A DNA stretch of 64,000 bases from CAWJAP01 sp963834365 (GTDB lineage: Bacteria; Acidobacteriota; Vicinamibacteria; Vicinamibacterales; Vicinamibacteraceae): NCBI GenBank assembly GCA_963834365.1, contig CAWIBS010000007.1, positions 1 through 64,000 of the forward strand, read 5' to 3'. Under the pieces are notes generated by a model. The model was given only the letters and a program-made list of their open reading frames with translations, searched no databases and was not told the origin of the DNA. The position numbers and the translations under genes were made by a program. Of the stretch, positions 28,918-37,931 are shown one piece after another. Position 1 is the stretch's first letter. Every line of letters starts with the position of its first letter.

Positions 28918-30600
28918 ATGAAGAACTGCAGACCCACGGCGCTGGCATTGAAGTCGATCGTCATTGCGACTCTGGTGCTTGCGGTCGCCCACGCGTTCGC
29001 GGTCCAGCCGGCAACACGGCTGACCCTCGAACTGGAAGACTACGCGCCGATGCCGATCACCGGCGAGCTCGATGGGCAGAACACGAGGGGACAGCTGGCC
29101 AGGGTCAACTTCCTGCGGGACGAGCCGGGCGGCCGGCGATTCTTCGTGAACGACCTCAACGGCCCGCTCTACATCGTCGATAAGCAGACGAAGACGTTCA
29201 CGACCTATCTCGACTTCAACGGCGCCGGCGGACGGCCCGGCCTGTTCCAGAAATTCACCTTCGAGCGCAATTTCGCCACCGGTCTGATCAACTTCCTCTT
29301 CGATCCCGACTACGCGCGCAACGGCGTCTTCTACACGATTCACATGGAGGATACGGCCGTTGCCGCCGCGCCGGCGCCGAGGGCCGGCGTGGTCGCCGGC
29401 CTCGACCTGTCGGGTTACACGACGACGCCGGCGATTCCGACGCCCACGGTGGACGGGCGGATCGATCGCGAAGTGGTGTTGATCGAGTGGAAGGACCGCA
29501 ATCCGGCGAACGCGACTTTCGAGGGCACGGCGCGAGAGCTGATGCGGCTCGAGCACCCCATGCCGCATCCACCCGCTGGGCGAGATGACCTTCAATCCCG
29601 TCGCGCGGCCCGGCGATCCCGACTGGCGGGTGATGTACATCGGCGTTGGCGATGCCGGCTCCGGCGAGCAGCGAGACATCCGCCGCTGAATCCGCAGCGG
29701 CTCGACACCCTCGTCGGCAAGATCCTGCGCATCGTGCCCGACTTGCGCGAACACGCGGCGACGAGCACGGTCAGCGAGAACGGGCGGTACCGGATCCCGA
29801 ACGACAATCCGTTCATCGACACTCGAAGGCGCACGCAAGGAGATCTGGGCATACGGCCTGCGCAATCCGCATCGGCTGATCTGGGACGTCGATCCCATGC
29901 GGCCGAACGCGCCGGAGTTGCTGGCGTTCAACATCGGGCTCGTCACCTGGGAGACGGTCGTCATCGTCCGCAAGGGCGCGAACTACGGCTATCCGCTGCG
30001 CGAGGGCACGCAGGTGCATGTCTGCAGACGGCATGACCGCGGTTCCGGAGGACGACACGATTCCGGTGCAGATTTCGGACACCGTGGCACGCGGCACGGT
30101 CAAGCCGATCTACCCGGTGATTCAATACCCGCACCGGCGGCGGACGGCGGCGATGCCATCGCCAATGGGTTCGTCTACCGCGGCAAGTCAGATCCCGGCG
30201 CTGAGAGGCAAGCTCGTGTTCGGCGACATCACGACCGGCCGGATTTGGTACGCCGAGCGTGCCGAGGTGCTCGCAGCCGACGACGGCAACCCGGCGACGG
30301 TCGCGCCGATTCACGAGATCGACGCGGGGCTCCGCCGCCTGGTGGAAGGCAGCTATCGCGCGCGCGGCGGCAAGGGCGAGGCACTGCCCGGCGCCGGCGC
30401 CATCTCCGGCCGCGGGCGCGTGGACATGCGGTTCGCGGTCGACGATGCCGGCGAGCTCTATATCCTGACGAAGGCCGACGGCATGATCAGGAAGGTCGTG
30501 GGCGCCAGAGCCATCGACCTCGCCTCGTCGCCCGTCCACGGTGACTGCGTCGCGGTCCGCGTGCCAGCCAGGACGTCGCCAGCCAGCCAGCCGCGAGCCT
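28918..30600 (+). CDS. PQQ-dependent sugar dehydrogenase, secreted (multiply frameshifted)
   Basis: This is a six-bladed soluble-GDH/sorbosone-dehydrogenase type quinoprotein. The signal peptide ends near AVAHAFA. Diagnostic stretches occur in several frames: VNFLRDEPGGRRFFVNDLNG, IGVGDAGSGEQRDIR, LVGKILRIVPD, and the hallmark EIWAYGLRNPHRLIWD near 29850, followed by GANYGYPLREGT and GKLVFGDITTGRIWYAE. At least five frame changes are needed (near 29565, 29685, 29825, 30015 and 30165). It runs straight into a cytochrome c domain with no gap, so the two may form one fusion protein, an arrangement known for this family. Confidence 0.83.
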
Positions 30601-30926
30601 CAGCAATCCGGTGGCGCCGACGCCCGAGTCGATCGCCGCCGGGAAGACCGCCTACGATACCAACTGCGCCGCCTGTCACGGCAACATGGCGCAGGGCGCG
30701 GTGAAGGCCGGCGTCGCCATCTCGATCATCGAAGAGCAGGGAGGCAAGCAGCCGCCGGATCTCACGGATGATCAGTGGGACCACGGCGTCGAGCGACGGC
30801 GAAATCTACAGCGTGATCAAGAGGGGGATCCCGCCGACGATGATGACGGGGTTCGACGGGCGCATTCCAGACAACGACATCTGGAGCATCGTCAACTACA
30901 TGCGAAGGCTGGCGCCGAGGAAGTAG
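30560..30926 (+). CDS. Cytochrome c domain, probably fused to the sugar dehydrogenase (frameshifted)
   Basis: This is a single-heme class I cytochrome c of about 115 residues: TPESIAAGKTAYDTNCAACHGN holds the CxxCH, and the second frame gives GIPPTMMTGFDGRIPDNDIWSIVNYMRRL, with the distal Met and the C-terminal helix. One frame change lies near 30790. A linker rich in Ala, Ser, Gln and Pro upstream joins it to the dehydrogenase. It would pass electrons from PQQ to the respiratory chain. Confidence 0.8.
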
Positions 30927-30966
30927 CGGGCGCAGCTGCCGCGAGGCGCGCGAGATCGAGATCCCC

Positions 30967-32197
30967 ATGACCAAGACGCTGACGTTCGCCGTGACGGTGT
31001 TTCTCGGCGCGGCCGCTCTGCATGCCGCCGCTGACTGGCCGCAGTGGCAGGGACCCGATCGCGCCCGGGTATCGAAGGAAACCGGCCTGCTGAAGGAATG
31101 GCCGGCGGGCGGACCGCGCGTGGTGTGGACGGCGAACGGACTCGGATCCGGTTTCGGGTCGATGGCGGTCGCAGGCGACCGCGTATTCCTCCAGGGCATG
31201 CGCGGCAGCAGCAGCATGGTCATCGCCCTCAATCGCAGCGACGGGAAGGAAGTCTGGTCGAAGGCGCTGGGCGAGCCGCAGACCAACGATCGCGGACCGG
31301 GACCGCGCGGCACGCCGACCGTCGACGGCGATCGCCTCTACGTCCTGACCGAGAACGGCGATCTGGCGTGCCTGAAGATCGACGGCTCCGTGGTCTGGCA
31401 GCGCAACATCCTGCGCGATTTCGGCGGCCCTCAGCTGCGATGGCTGATCAGCGAGTCGCCGCTCGTCGACGGGCCGCATGTCGTCGTCACTCCCGGCGGG
31501 CCGGGCGCCGGCATGGTGAAGCTGGACAAGACGACGGGGAAGACGGTGTGGACCTCGAAGGAGCTGAGCGATCCGGCTGGATACTCGTCCATCATCGCCG
31601 CGGACGTGCAGGGCGTGCGCACCTACATGACCTTCACGGCGTCCGCGGGCGTTGGCGTCCGCGCCTCGGACGGCAAGCTGATGTTCCGATATCCAAACGC
31701 CGCGAACCGGGTCGCGAACATCGCCACGCCGATCTACTCGAACAACAAGGTGTTCTTCACGTCGGCGTACGGGACCGGCGGCGGGCTGCTGGATCTGAGC
31801 GCGCAGAACGGCGAAGTCGTCTCGAAGGAGGTGTACTTCACGCAGAACATGAAGAACCACCACGGCGGCGTCGTGCTGGTCGGACGGTTACCTCTACGGG
31901 TTCAGCGATGCCATCCTGACCTGCCTCGAGTTCGCGACGGGCAACATGATGTGGCGGGATCGCAGCGTCGGCAAAGGTTCGGTCACGTACGCGGACGGCC
32001 ACCTCTACATTCAGAGTGAGACCAACGTCGTCGGACTCGCCGAAGCGACGTCGGCCGGCTATCGCGAGAAGGGCCGCTTCGACATTCCCGACAAGGGGCT
32101 TCCGAGCTGGGCGCACCCGGTGGTCAGCGACGGGCGCCTCTACGTGCGCAATCAGGACACGCTGCTCGCGTACGACATCAAGGCCGCCGCGCGCTGA
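30967..32197 (+). CDS. PQQ-like beta-propeller repeat protein, secreted (one frameshift)
   Basis: This is a periplasmic propeller of the outer-membrane PQQ-binding-like type, about 410 residues. The signal peptide TLTFAVTVFLGAAALHAAA precedes ADWPQWQGPDRARVS. Blades repeat motifs such as NRSDGKEVWSKAL, RLYVLTENGDLACLK and KTTGKTVWTSKEL. The frame breaks near 31887, after HHGGVVLVG; the next frame continues GYLYGFSDAILTCLEFATG and ends at 32197. It need not bind PQQ: many family members are structural or enzyme-like. It follows the cytochrome gene by 40 bases on the same strand. Confidence 0.85.
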
Positions 32198-32460
32198 CGT
32201 CGGGGACGCTGAAGAAACCAGGGCGATGGCGCACCGCCCGCCCTGCCGGTAGGACCAAGGCCCCATAGCCGACATCCGGCGTCCTGCACTACGCTCCCCA
32301 GGTAGGTGCGCCGTGGCGGGGATGTGTCGTCCCTGTACGCCATGCGGCGGACGAGCTCGTGCTCGGCACCGTTTACGAGCTGCAGCCATTCAACCGGGTG
32401 GTACGAGGCTCTGGTGTACGACGGGTCTGCAGGTCGCAATTCAGAGAGGAGACACGACTT

Positions 32461-33144
32461 ATGGCAACGGCGACACCCGATACTCCGACCGCGCACGGCA
32501 CTGAGCGCGAATCCACGGCTGCACGGCGCCAAGGCTGCACCGCGCTCGGCAGGATGGTCATTGCGGCGGCCTTGCTCCTGCTCGTCGTCTCGGGCCTTTC
32601 GGTGAAGGCCCAATCCTCCGAGGGGGTGGAGATCACGGCCTTCGCGGTGAACATGAGCAATATCGCCACCGGCGCCAATGCCGTCGTCGACATTCGCATC
32701 AACAGCTGGTCGACGCCTGAAGAGCGCAAGCATCTCCTCACCACGGCAGTCGAGCAGAACGAACAGGCGCTGTTGCGGGAGCTGCAGAGAGCCGAAAAGC
32801 ACGGACGGTTCAGCATCCCTGGCATCAGGGGATCCGATCCACACAATCTTCGTCTTGGCCACGACATCCGATACGCCTGGCAGGAGCCGCTGCCCGACGG
32901 CGGCCGCCGCATCGTCCTGGCGACGGATCGGTACATCGGCTTCGCCGAAGCCAGAAACCAGCCGCGGAGCATCGATTACAAGTTCACTCTGATGGAGATC
33001 CGTGTCAACAAGGAAGGAGAGGGCGAGGGCAAGGCGGCGGTGGCCACCAAGATTGAGTTCAACAAGGAGAAGAACACGCTCATACTCGAGAACTACGCGA
33101 GCGAGCCGGTGCGGTTGAAGAAGGTCAAGGTCAAACCGAGGTGA
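32461..33144 (+). CDS. Hypothetical exported protein
   Basis: This 227-residue protein is of unknown family. A charged N-tail of about 30 residues precedes one hydrophobic helix (MVIAAALLLLVVSGLSVKAQ), which may act as an uncleaved anchor or as an extended signal peptide. The body (EGVEITAFAVNMSNIATGAN, then RINSWSTPEERKHLL) is beta-rich and ends in a Lys-rich tail (VKVKPR). The ATG is preceded by GAGAGGAG at a suitable distance, which supports this start over the upstream one. No neighbour explains it. Confidence 0.75.
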   Translation: MATATPDTPTAHGTERESTAARRQGCTALGRMVIAAALLLLVVSGLSVKAQSSEGVEITAFAVNMSNIATGANAVVDIRINSWSTPEERKHLLTTAVEQNEQALLRELQRAEKHGRFSIPGIRGSDPHNLRLGHDIRYAWQEPLPDGGRRIVLATDRYIGFAEARNQPRSIDYKFTLMEIRVNKEGEGEGKAAVATKIEFNKEKNTLILENYASEPVRLKKVKVKPR

Positions 33145-33185
33145 TGCGGCGCGCGGGGTCTCGAGATCGGCAGACGGCAGAAATT

Positions 33186-33617
33186 CTAGCCGGTCTCAGA
33201 GGCCCCGGTCCGGGGCTTCAACGCGAGGATCATCCACGAGATCCCGAACTTGTCCCTGAGCTGCCCGAACCGGGTCGCGAAGAACGTTTCCTGCATGGGC
33301 ATGAAGATCTGCCCGCCGTCGGCGAGCGTCGCCCACGTGCGCTCGGCCTCAGCCGCGCTGTCAACCGTGAGCGACAGATACACGCTGCGCATCGGCTGAA
33401 AGCGCTGTGGCGGAACGTCGGAGCCCATGAGCTCGGTCTCTCCGAGGTTCATGATGGCGTACTGGATGGACTGTTCCCAGCCAGGCCAGGCATCATCGGG
33501 ATCGGGCAGCTCGGTGCGCCGCATGAGCATCGTGATCGCTCCACCGAGATGCCGTTCGTAGAAACGGAAGGCCTCTTCGCAGTTGCCGCCAAAGTTCAGG
33601 AAGGTGTTCAGTTTCAT
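33186..33617 (-). CDS. PhnB-like VOC protein
   Basis: This 143-residue VOC-fold protein is of the PhnB/3-demethylubiquinone methyltransferase-like group: MKLNTFLNFGGNCEEAFRFYERHLGG at the start, SVYLSLTVDSAAEAERTWATLADGG in the middle, and the end FFATRFGQLRDKFGISWMIL. ATG 33617 is the family start; the longer open frame upstream overlaps the methyltransferase gene. It is the fourth VOC protein in the window. Confidence 0.88.
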   Translation of the reverse strand: MKLNTFLNFGGNCEEAFRFYERHLGGAITMLMRRTELPDPDDAWPGWEQSIQYAIMNLGETELMGSDVPPQRFQPMRSVYLSLTVDSAAEAERTWATLADGGQIFMPMQETFFATRFGQLRDKFGISWMILALKPRTGASETG

Positions 33618-33667
33618 GGCGTCACCGGCCTGAGCAAGGCCGATATCGCGACGGCGGCTGCGTGGTT

Positions 33668-34312
33668 TCAGCGCTTGCAGCTGATGGAGATGCCGGAACG
33701 GCTCGAATTGTCGAAGGTGGTCACCGCGTCCGGCAGCGTCTTCAGATGTGACAGGAACTCCGCGATTCCTCGACCGGCGAACGTGTCCGACACGTTGTGC
33801 GCCGTGAAGCAGCCGCCGGGCGCCAGTTTGGGCCACGCGGCCACCAGGTAGTTCTTGTACCAATCCTTGTCCGCGTCCGAGAACACGAAGTCGAACGGAC
33901 CGGCCAGGGCTGGCACGATCTCGTGGGCGTTCCCGAGGCGGGCATCGATATAGGGCGCCAGGCCGGCCTCCTTGAAGTTCGCGACCGCTGTCCGGTGTCT
34001 GTCCGGATCGATTTCAAGCGTGATCAGCTTGCCGCCTGTCTTGGCAAGCGCCCAGGCGATCCAGATTGCCGAGTGGCCGGTCGAGGTGCCGATCTCGAGG
34101 GCCCGTGTGAAGCGGTGCTTCACGATCAGGTCGTGCAGCACCCGCCCGTCACTTTCCGGAACATTGAGGTCGCGCCAGGTTCCCCGGTGCCGCTCGAGAA
34201 ACGCCTGGACCTTCGCGTCCAACTGAGGATCGCGCGCCTGGCTTGCGACTCCACTCACGCCGGTGGCGGTGAGCCACAGCGCGCCGACGAGACCAAGAAC
34301 GAGTCTGTCCAT
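33668..34312 (-). CDS. Exported class I O-methyltransferase-like protein
   Basis: This 214-residue protein has a clear signal-like N-terminus (MDRLVLGLVGALWLTATGVSGVASQA) fused to a COMT-type methyltransferase: RALEIGTSTGHSAIWIAWAL is SAM motif I, LITLEIDPDRHRTAV motif II and FVFSDADKDWYKNYL motif III with metal-binding Asp residues. SAM is a cytosolic cofactor, so the export signal is puzzling; it may instead be a membrane anchor. The gene ends 50 bases before the PhnB-like start and may be co-transcribed with it. Confidence 0.83.
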   Translation of the reverse strand: MDRLVLGLVGALWLTATGVSGVASQARDPQLDAKVQAFLERHRGTWRDLNVPESDGRVLHDLIVKHRFTRALEIGTSTGHSAIWIAWALAKTGGKLITLEIDPDRHRTAVANFKEAGLAPYIDARLGNAHEIVPALAGPFDFVFSDADKDWYKNYLVAAWPKLAPGGCFTAHNVSDTFAGRGIAEFLSHLKTLPDAVTTFDNSSRSGISISCKR

Positions 34313-34594
34313 GGTTCAACCCTTCCGATCGAGAAATCTCGCCTCATGGCTCGGGTCGTACGGAGAATAGCCCGCCAGCCACCGGTTCCGCGGGCAGGTC
34401 CTCGCGCCCGCGCGCCGTGAGACAATCCCGTCGTCTGCATGTCTGACTCCCTGAACGGGCGGTCTGGACAACGACGACCGGCTCCTGAACCGTGCCCGCG
34501 TCGTCCACCTGTACAATACGCGCGCGCAACCCGCGACCGGGGCAGACGGCATGCATCGTGACGTCCGTCGGCTGGTTTGGAGCGAGGCATTGAC
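34313..34594. other. Divergent intergenic region
   Basis: This 282-base region separates the divergent methyltransferase and MscS genes and should carry both promoters. A GGAGCGAGG stretch before 34595 may be the channel gene ribosome binding site. No repeats or motif-bearing open frames are seen. Confidence 0.35.
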
Positions 34595-36268
34595 ATGACG
34601 TGTGCGCGGATAGGTGTAACGGCGGTGGTCCTGGCGCTGGCGTTGGGTGGAGCGTCGCCAGCCTTCGGCCAGGTTTCCACCGGCGACGCGGCCCGCGTTC
34701 CCGTGGACCATGCCGGGGCTCCTGACGTGGTCCGGGCGCCCGTCATCATCGACGGCGACGTTCTGTTCGCGGTTCGCGGGATCTCTGCCTACCCCGCTGA
34801 ACGCCGGGCGGCGGAGATCGCGGCCAGGATTCGGGAGCTGGCGACGGATACGAGTGCGGGCACGCCGGCCTTGACCCTGCGGGAGGAGGACGGGCGGACG
34901 CTCATTCTCGCGAACGGCCAGCCCTTCCTGCGCGTGCTCGACGAAGACGCCGTGCTCGAGGGCATCGATCGCCGCGTGCTGGCCGACGTGTTCCGCTCGA
35001 GGATCGAGAGTGCGGTCGCCGCCTACCGCAACGCCAGGCAGCCAGCGGTCCTGGGCAGGCACGCCGTGCTCGCGCTGGGCGCGACGCTCGCATTGCTCGT
35101 GGTCGCGTTCGCCTGCCGATGGGTGTTGATGCGCGTGCATGCGGAGATCGAGCGCCGGTATCGGCAACGCGTCAAGGACGTCGCGATCCAGTCGTTTCAA
35201 TTCGTCAGAGCCGAACAGCTCTGGACGGCGCTCCTCGGAATCGTGAGGCTCGTCTGGGGATTGACGGCCCTGGCGCTGCTCTTCGTGTATCTGCGCTACA
35301 CACTCGGTCTCTTCCCCTGGACCCGCGGTACGGCAAACCGCCTGGGCAGCATCGTGACCGAACCCCTGGGGACCATGGGGCTGGGTCTCGTGAGCGTCAT
35401 CCCCAACCTCGTGTTCCTCGCGATCCTGTTTCTGGTCACGCGCTGGGTGCTGAAGTTGATCCGCCTCTTCTTCGGCAGCGTGGCGACGGGGACGGTGAGC
35501 CTGCACAACTTCGAACGCGAATGGGCCGACCCGACCTACAAGCTCCTCCGGCTGCTCGTCGTCGCCTTCGCGCTCGTGGTGGCATATCCCTACGTGCCAG
35601 GGTCGAACACCGACGCGTTCAAGGGCGTCACGCTGTTTGCCGGCATCGTCTTCTCACTGGGGTCCTCCTCGTTCATCGCGAACATGATCGTCGGATACAG
35701 CATGACGTATCGCCGCACCTTCCGGGCCGGCGACTGGGTCAGGATTGGTCAACATCTCGGCGAGGTCCTGGAGATGCGCATGCTCGCGACGCATCTTCGC
35801 ACGCCCAAGAACGAAGAAGTGATTGTCTCGAACTCGACGATCCTGAATGCGGAAGTCGTGAACTACAGCTCCCTCGCCACACAGCGGGGGCTCGTCCTGC
35901 ACACCACCGTGGGCATCGGCTACGAGACCCCCTGGCGGCAGGTGGAGGCGATGCTGATCGAGGCTGCCGCCCGCACGCCAGGGCTGCTGCGCGACCGGTC
36001 CCCGTTCGTGAACCAGCTGTCGCTGGGCGATTTCTGCGTCACCTACGAGATCAACGCCTACTGTGACACCCCGGGGCGGATGCGACAGATCTACACCGAG
36101 CTGCACCGCAACATTCTCGACGTGTTCAACGAATACGGCGTGCAGATCATGACCCCTGCGTACGAGGGGGACCCGGACCAGCCCAAGGTGGTGACGAAGG
36201 AGCAGTGGTACACGGAGCCGGCGCGCCGCCCCGCGGCGCCCGCTCTCGACATGGCCGAACCAACCTAG
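34595..36268 (+). CDS. MscS-family mechanosensitive ion channel
   Basis: This 557-residue channel has a signal peptide (GVTAVVLALALGGASPAFG), a periplasmic N-domain of about 140 residues, four to five TM helices, and the conserved MscS core: GIVFSLGSSSFIANMIVGYSMTYRR is the pore-lining TM3, followed by FRAGDWVRIGQHLGEVLEM, the beta-domain with NSTILNAEVVNYSS, and the C-terminal alpha/beta domain. ATG 34595 starts the signal peptide. The channel opens under membrane tension to release solutes. The frame is intact; it converges on the amylase gene across a long hairpin. Confidence 0.93.
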   Translation: MTCARIGVTAVVLALALGGASPAFGQVSTGDAARVPVDHAGAPDVVRAPVIIDGDVLFAVRGISAYPAERRAAEIAARIRELATDTSAGTPALTLREEDGRTLILANGQPFLRVLDEDAVLEGIDRRVLADVFRSRIESAVAAYRNARQPAVLGRHAVLALGATLALLVVAFACRWVLMRVHAEIERRYRQRVKDVAIQSFQFVRAEQLWTALLGIVRLVWGLTALALLFVYLRYTLGLFPWTRGTANRLGSIVTEPLGTMGLGLVSVIPNLVFLAILFLVTRWVLKLIRLFFGSVATGTVSLHNFEREWADPTYKLLRLLVVAFALVVAYPYVPGSNTDAFKGVTLFAGIVFSLGSSSFIANMIVGYSMTYRRTFRAGDWVRIGQHLGEVLEMRMLATHLRTPKNEEVIVSNSTILNAEVVNYSSLATQRGLVLHTTVGIGYETPWRQVEAMLIEAAARTPGLLRDRSPFVNQLSLGDFCVTYEINAYCDTPGRMRQIYTELHRNILDVFNEYGVQIMTPAYEGDPDQPKVVTKEQWYTEPARRPAAPALDMAEPT

Positions 36269-36281
36269 CGGTTGCTGAAAA

Positions 36282-36390
36282 GCCAGCAACCTGAAGTAGG
36301 AAGCTGGAAAGAGGTAAGGAGGAAGTCCGTTTTTCCTCGGGTTGTTCGCACTTCCACTTTCCTCCCTCCACACTCCTCCTTCAGGCTGGC
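36282..36390. terminator. Long imperfect hairpin between convergent genes
   Basis: The left arm (36282-36326) is purine-rich, the right arm (36350-36390) pyrimidine-rich, and each matches the complement of the other over about 40 bases, for example GCCAGC...CTGAAG against CTTCAGGCTGGC and AGGAGGAAGT against ACTTCCACTTTCCT. The loop holds GTTTTTCCTC. It lies exactly between the stops of the MscS and amylase genes, so it fits a bidirectional terminator. Confidence 0.6.
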
Positions 36391-36408
36391 GCCCTTTCAT
36401 CAGCCTGC

Positions 36409-37878
36409 CTACGGCGTCGAGACCTCGAACACGTGGTAGCCCCAGGGCGGCAGGTCGAGATAGAGTCCGCGGGATCCGACCTCATCGCGATCGCGGTCGT
36501 ACACAGCCGGACCCGTCAGATCCGCGAAGCGCACGATCTGGCCGGCCGCGTCGCCCAGCGGGAGCCTGACGTAGCACTGGCCCTTGTTGCCGGCGAAGTT
36601 CACCACGACCAGCAGCCGTTCTGCGTCCGGCCCATTCCAGACCCAGGCCAGGAATCCCTCGCTCGTCCAGTTGCCGTCCCACGCCGCGTCACAATGGAGC
36701 AGTCGCCATTGCCCGTCACGGCAAGCCGCCCGGCGCAGCACCGAGAACAGCCGATCGTAGAAACCTGCGAGCGCCTGGTCTGGCGGCTCGATCGGCGCCC
36801 GAACCAGGTGCGGCGAGATGCGCGTTCGCCGGCCCTCGAGCTCTCCCTGGTGGAAGAAGCGCAGCCCCGGTGAGAGAAAGGTGATGATGGCGGCCGCCTC
36901 GTGAACGTCGGGCGCGAATGTCGCGGCGGCGCGTCCTTCGTCGTGATTTTCCAGGAACCGGGCCAGCTTGTTTTGATAGTCGAGCTCCGCCTGCAGGTGC
37001 TCACGGACCTCCCGGGCCTGACCCCCACGCAGCCGGTCGTAGAGCCGTTTGTCGTAGGCGTAGTCGAACCCCTGCTCCTGCAGCGTCCATTCGAGGTCCC
37101 AGTAGACCTCCGCCATGAAACAGAACCCCGGCACCCGCTGGCGGACGCGACGGATGGTGTCGGGCCAGAAGGCATCCGCGCGTCGGCCCCACGTACGCTC
37201 GAAGATGTCCGGGAGGACGAGCATGGCCATGTCGCAGCGGACGCCGTCACAGCGGCCCGCGATGGCCTGCAGTTCCGTCGCCATGGCCTCGCGAGTGGCT
37301 GGATTGCCGTAGTCGAGCTGCAGCGTGTCGGGCCAGCCTGAAAAGTAGGGGTCACGTCCGTGAGCCAGGATCAGGTCGCGGCCCCTGCTCGAGACGCGCG
37401 TGAAGTTCTGCGGTTCGCGATCGAGCGTGCTCGTCGTCCCCGCCACGTAGTACTCGGGATGACTGTCCACCCAGGGGTGATCGAGGCCGGTGTGATTCGG
37501 CACGAAGTCGAGCATCAGCTTGAGACCCCGCCGCCGCAGGCGGTTGCGCAAGCCATCCAGGGCGGCGTCTCCGCCGAGCGATCGAGGAACCGTGTAGCTC
37601 GTAATCGCAAACCCGGAGCCCGCGATGTCCTCGAGTCGGAGATCCGGCAGCGTCCTCTCGAATTCTTGCCGCCACTCTTCGCTGCTGCGCGACACGTGTT
37701 GACCGGCCGCCCCGGTCTGCCAGACGCTCAGCATCCAGACCCAGTCGAATCCCAGGGCGGCGAGGCGATCCAGTTCCGCGTCCGGGATGTCGTCGAGCGT
37801 CGCCGGCCGGCCGATCAGGCCCGACAACTCCGTCAGCCAGACCCTGGTGTTGATTTGCAGCAAGACCGGATGAGACAT
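36409..37878 (-). CDS. GH13 alpha-amylase-family glycosidase
   Basis: This 489-residue enzyme of the alpha-amylase superfamily carries all four conserved regions: DFVPNHTG (I), GVRCDMAML with the nucleophile Asp (II), FMAEVYW with the acid/base Glu (III), and FLENHDEGR (IV). A C-terminal beta-domain (LLVVVNFAGNKGQCYVRLPL) follows. No signal peptide is seen, so it probably acts in the cytoplasm on alpha-glucans. ATG 37878 (MSHPVLLQINTRVWL) is preferred to the upstream start. It is the last gene of a - strand unit with the phosphoesterase and oxidoreductase. Confidence 0.92.
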   Translation of the reverse strand: MSHPVLLQINTRVWLTELSGLIGRPATLDDIPDAELDRLAALGFDWVWMLSVWQTGAAGQHVSRSSEEWRQEFERTLPDLRLEDIAGSGFAITSYTVPRSLGGDAALDGLRNRLRRRGLKLMLDFVPNHTGLDHPWVDSHPEYYVAGTTSTLDREPQNFTRVSSRGRDLILAHGRDPYFSGWPDTLQLDYGNPATREAMATELQAIAGRCDGVRCDMAMLVLPDIFERTWGRRADAFWPDTIRRVRQRVPGFCFMAEVYWDLEWTLQEQGFDYAYDKRLYDRLRGGQAREVREHLQAELDYQNKLARFLENHDEGRAAATFAPDVHEAAAIITFLSPGLRFFHQGELEGRRTRISPHLVRAPIEPPDQALAGFYDRLFSVLRRAACRDGQWRLLHCDAAWDGNWTSEGFLAWVWNGPDAERLLVVVNFAGNKGQCYVRLPLGDAAGQIVRFADLTGPAVYDRDRDEVGSRGLYLDLPPWGYHVFEVSTP

Positions 37879-37931
37879 GTCGTCCACGTTTGCGGGGCGT
37901 TGTCCTGACACGTCCCTGATCGCCTGCGCCT

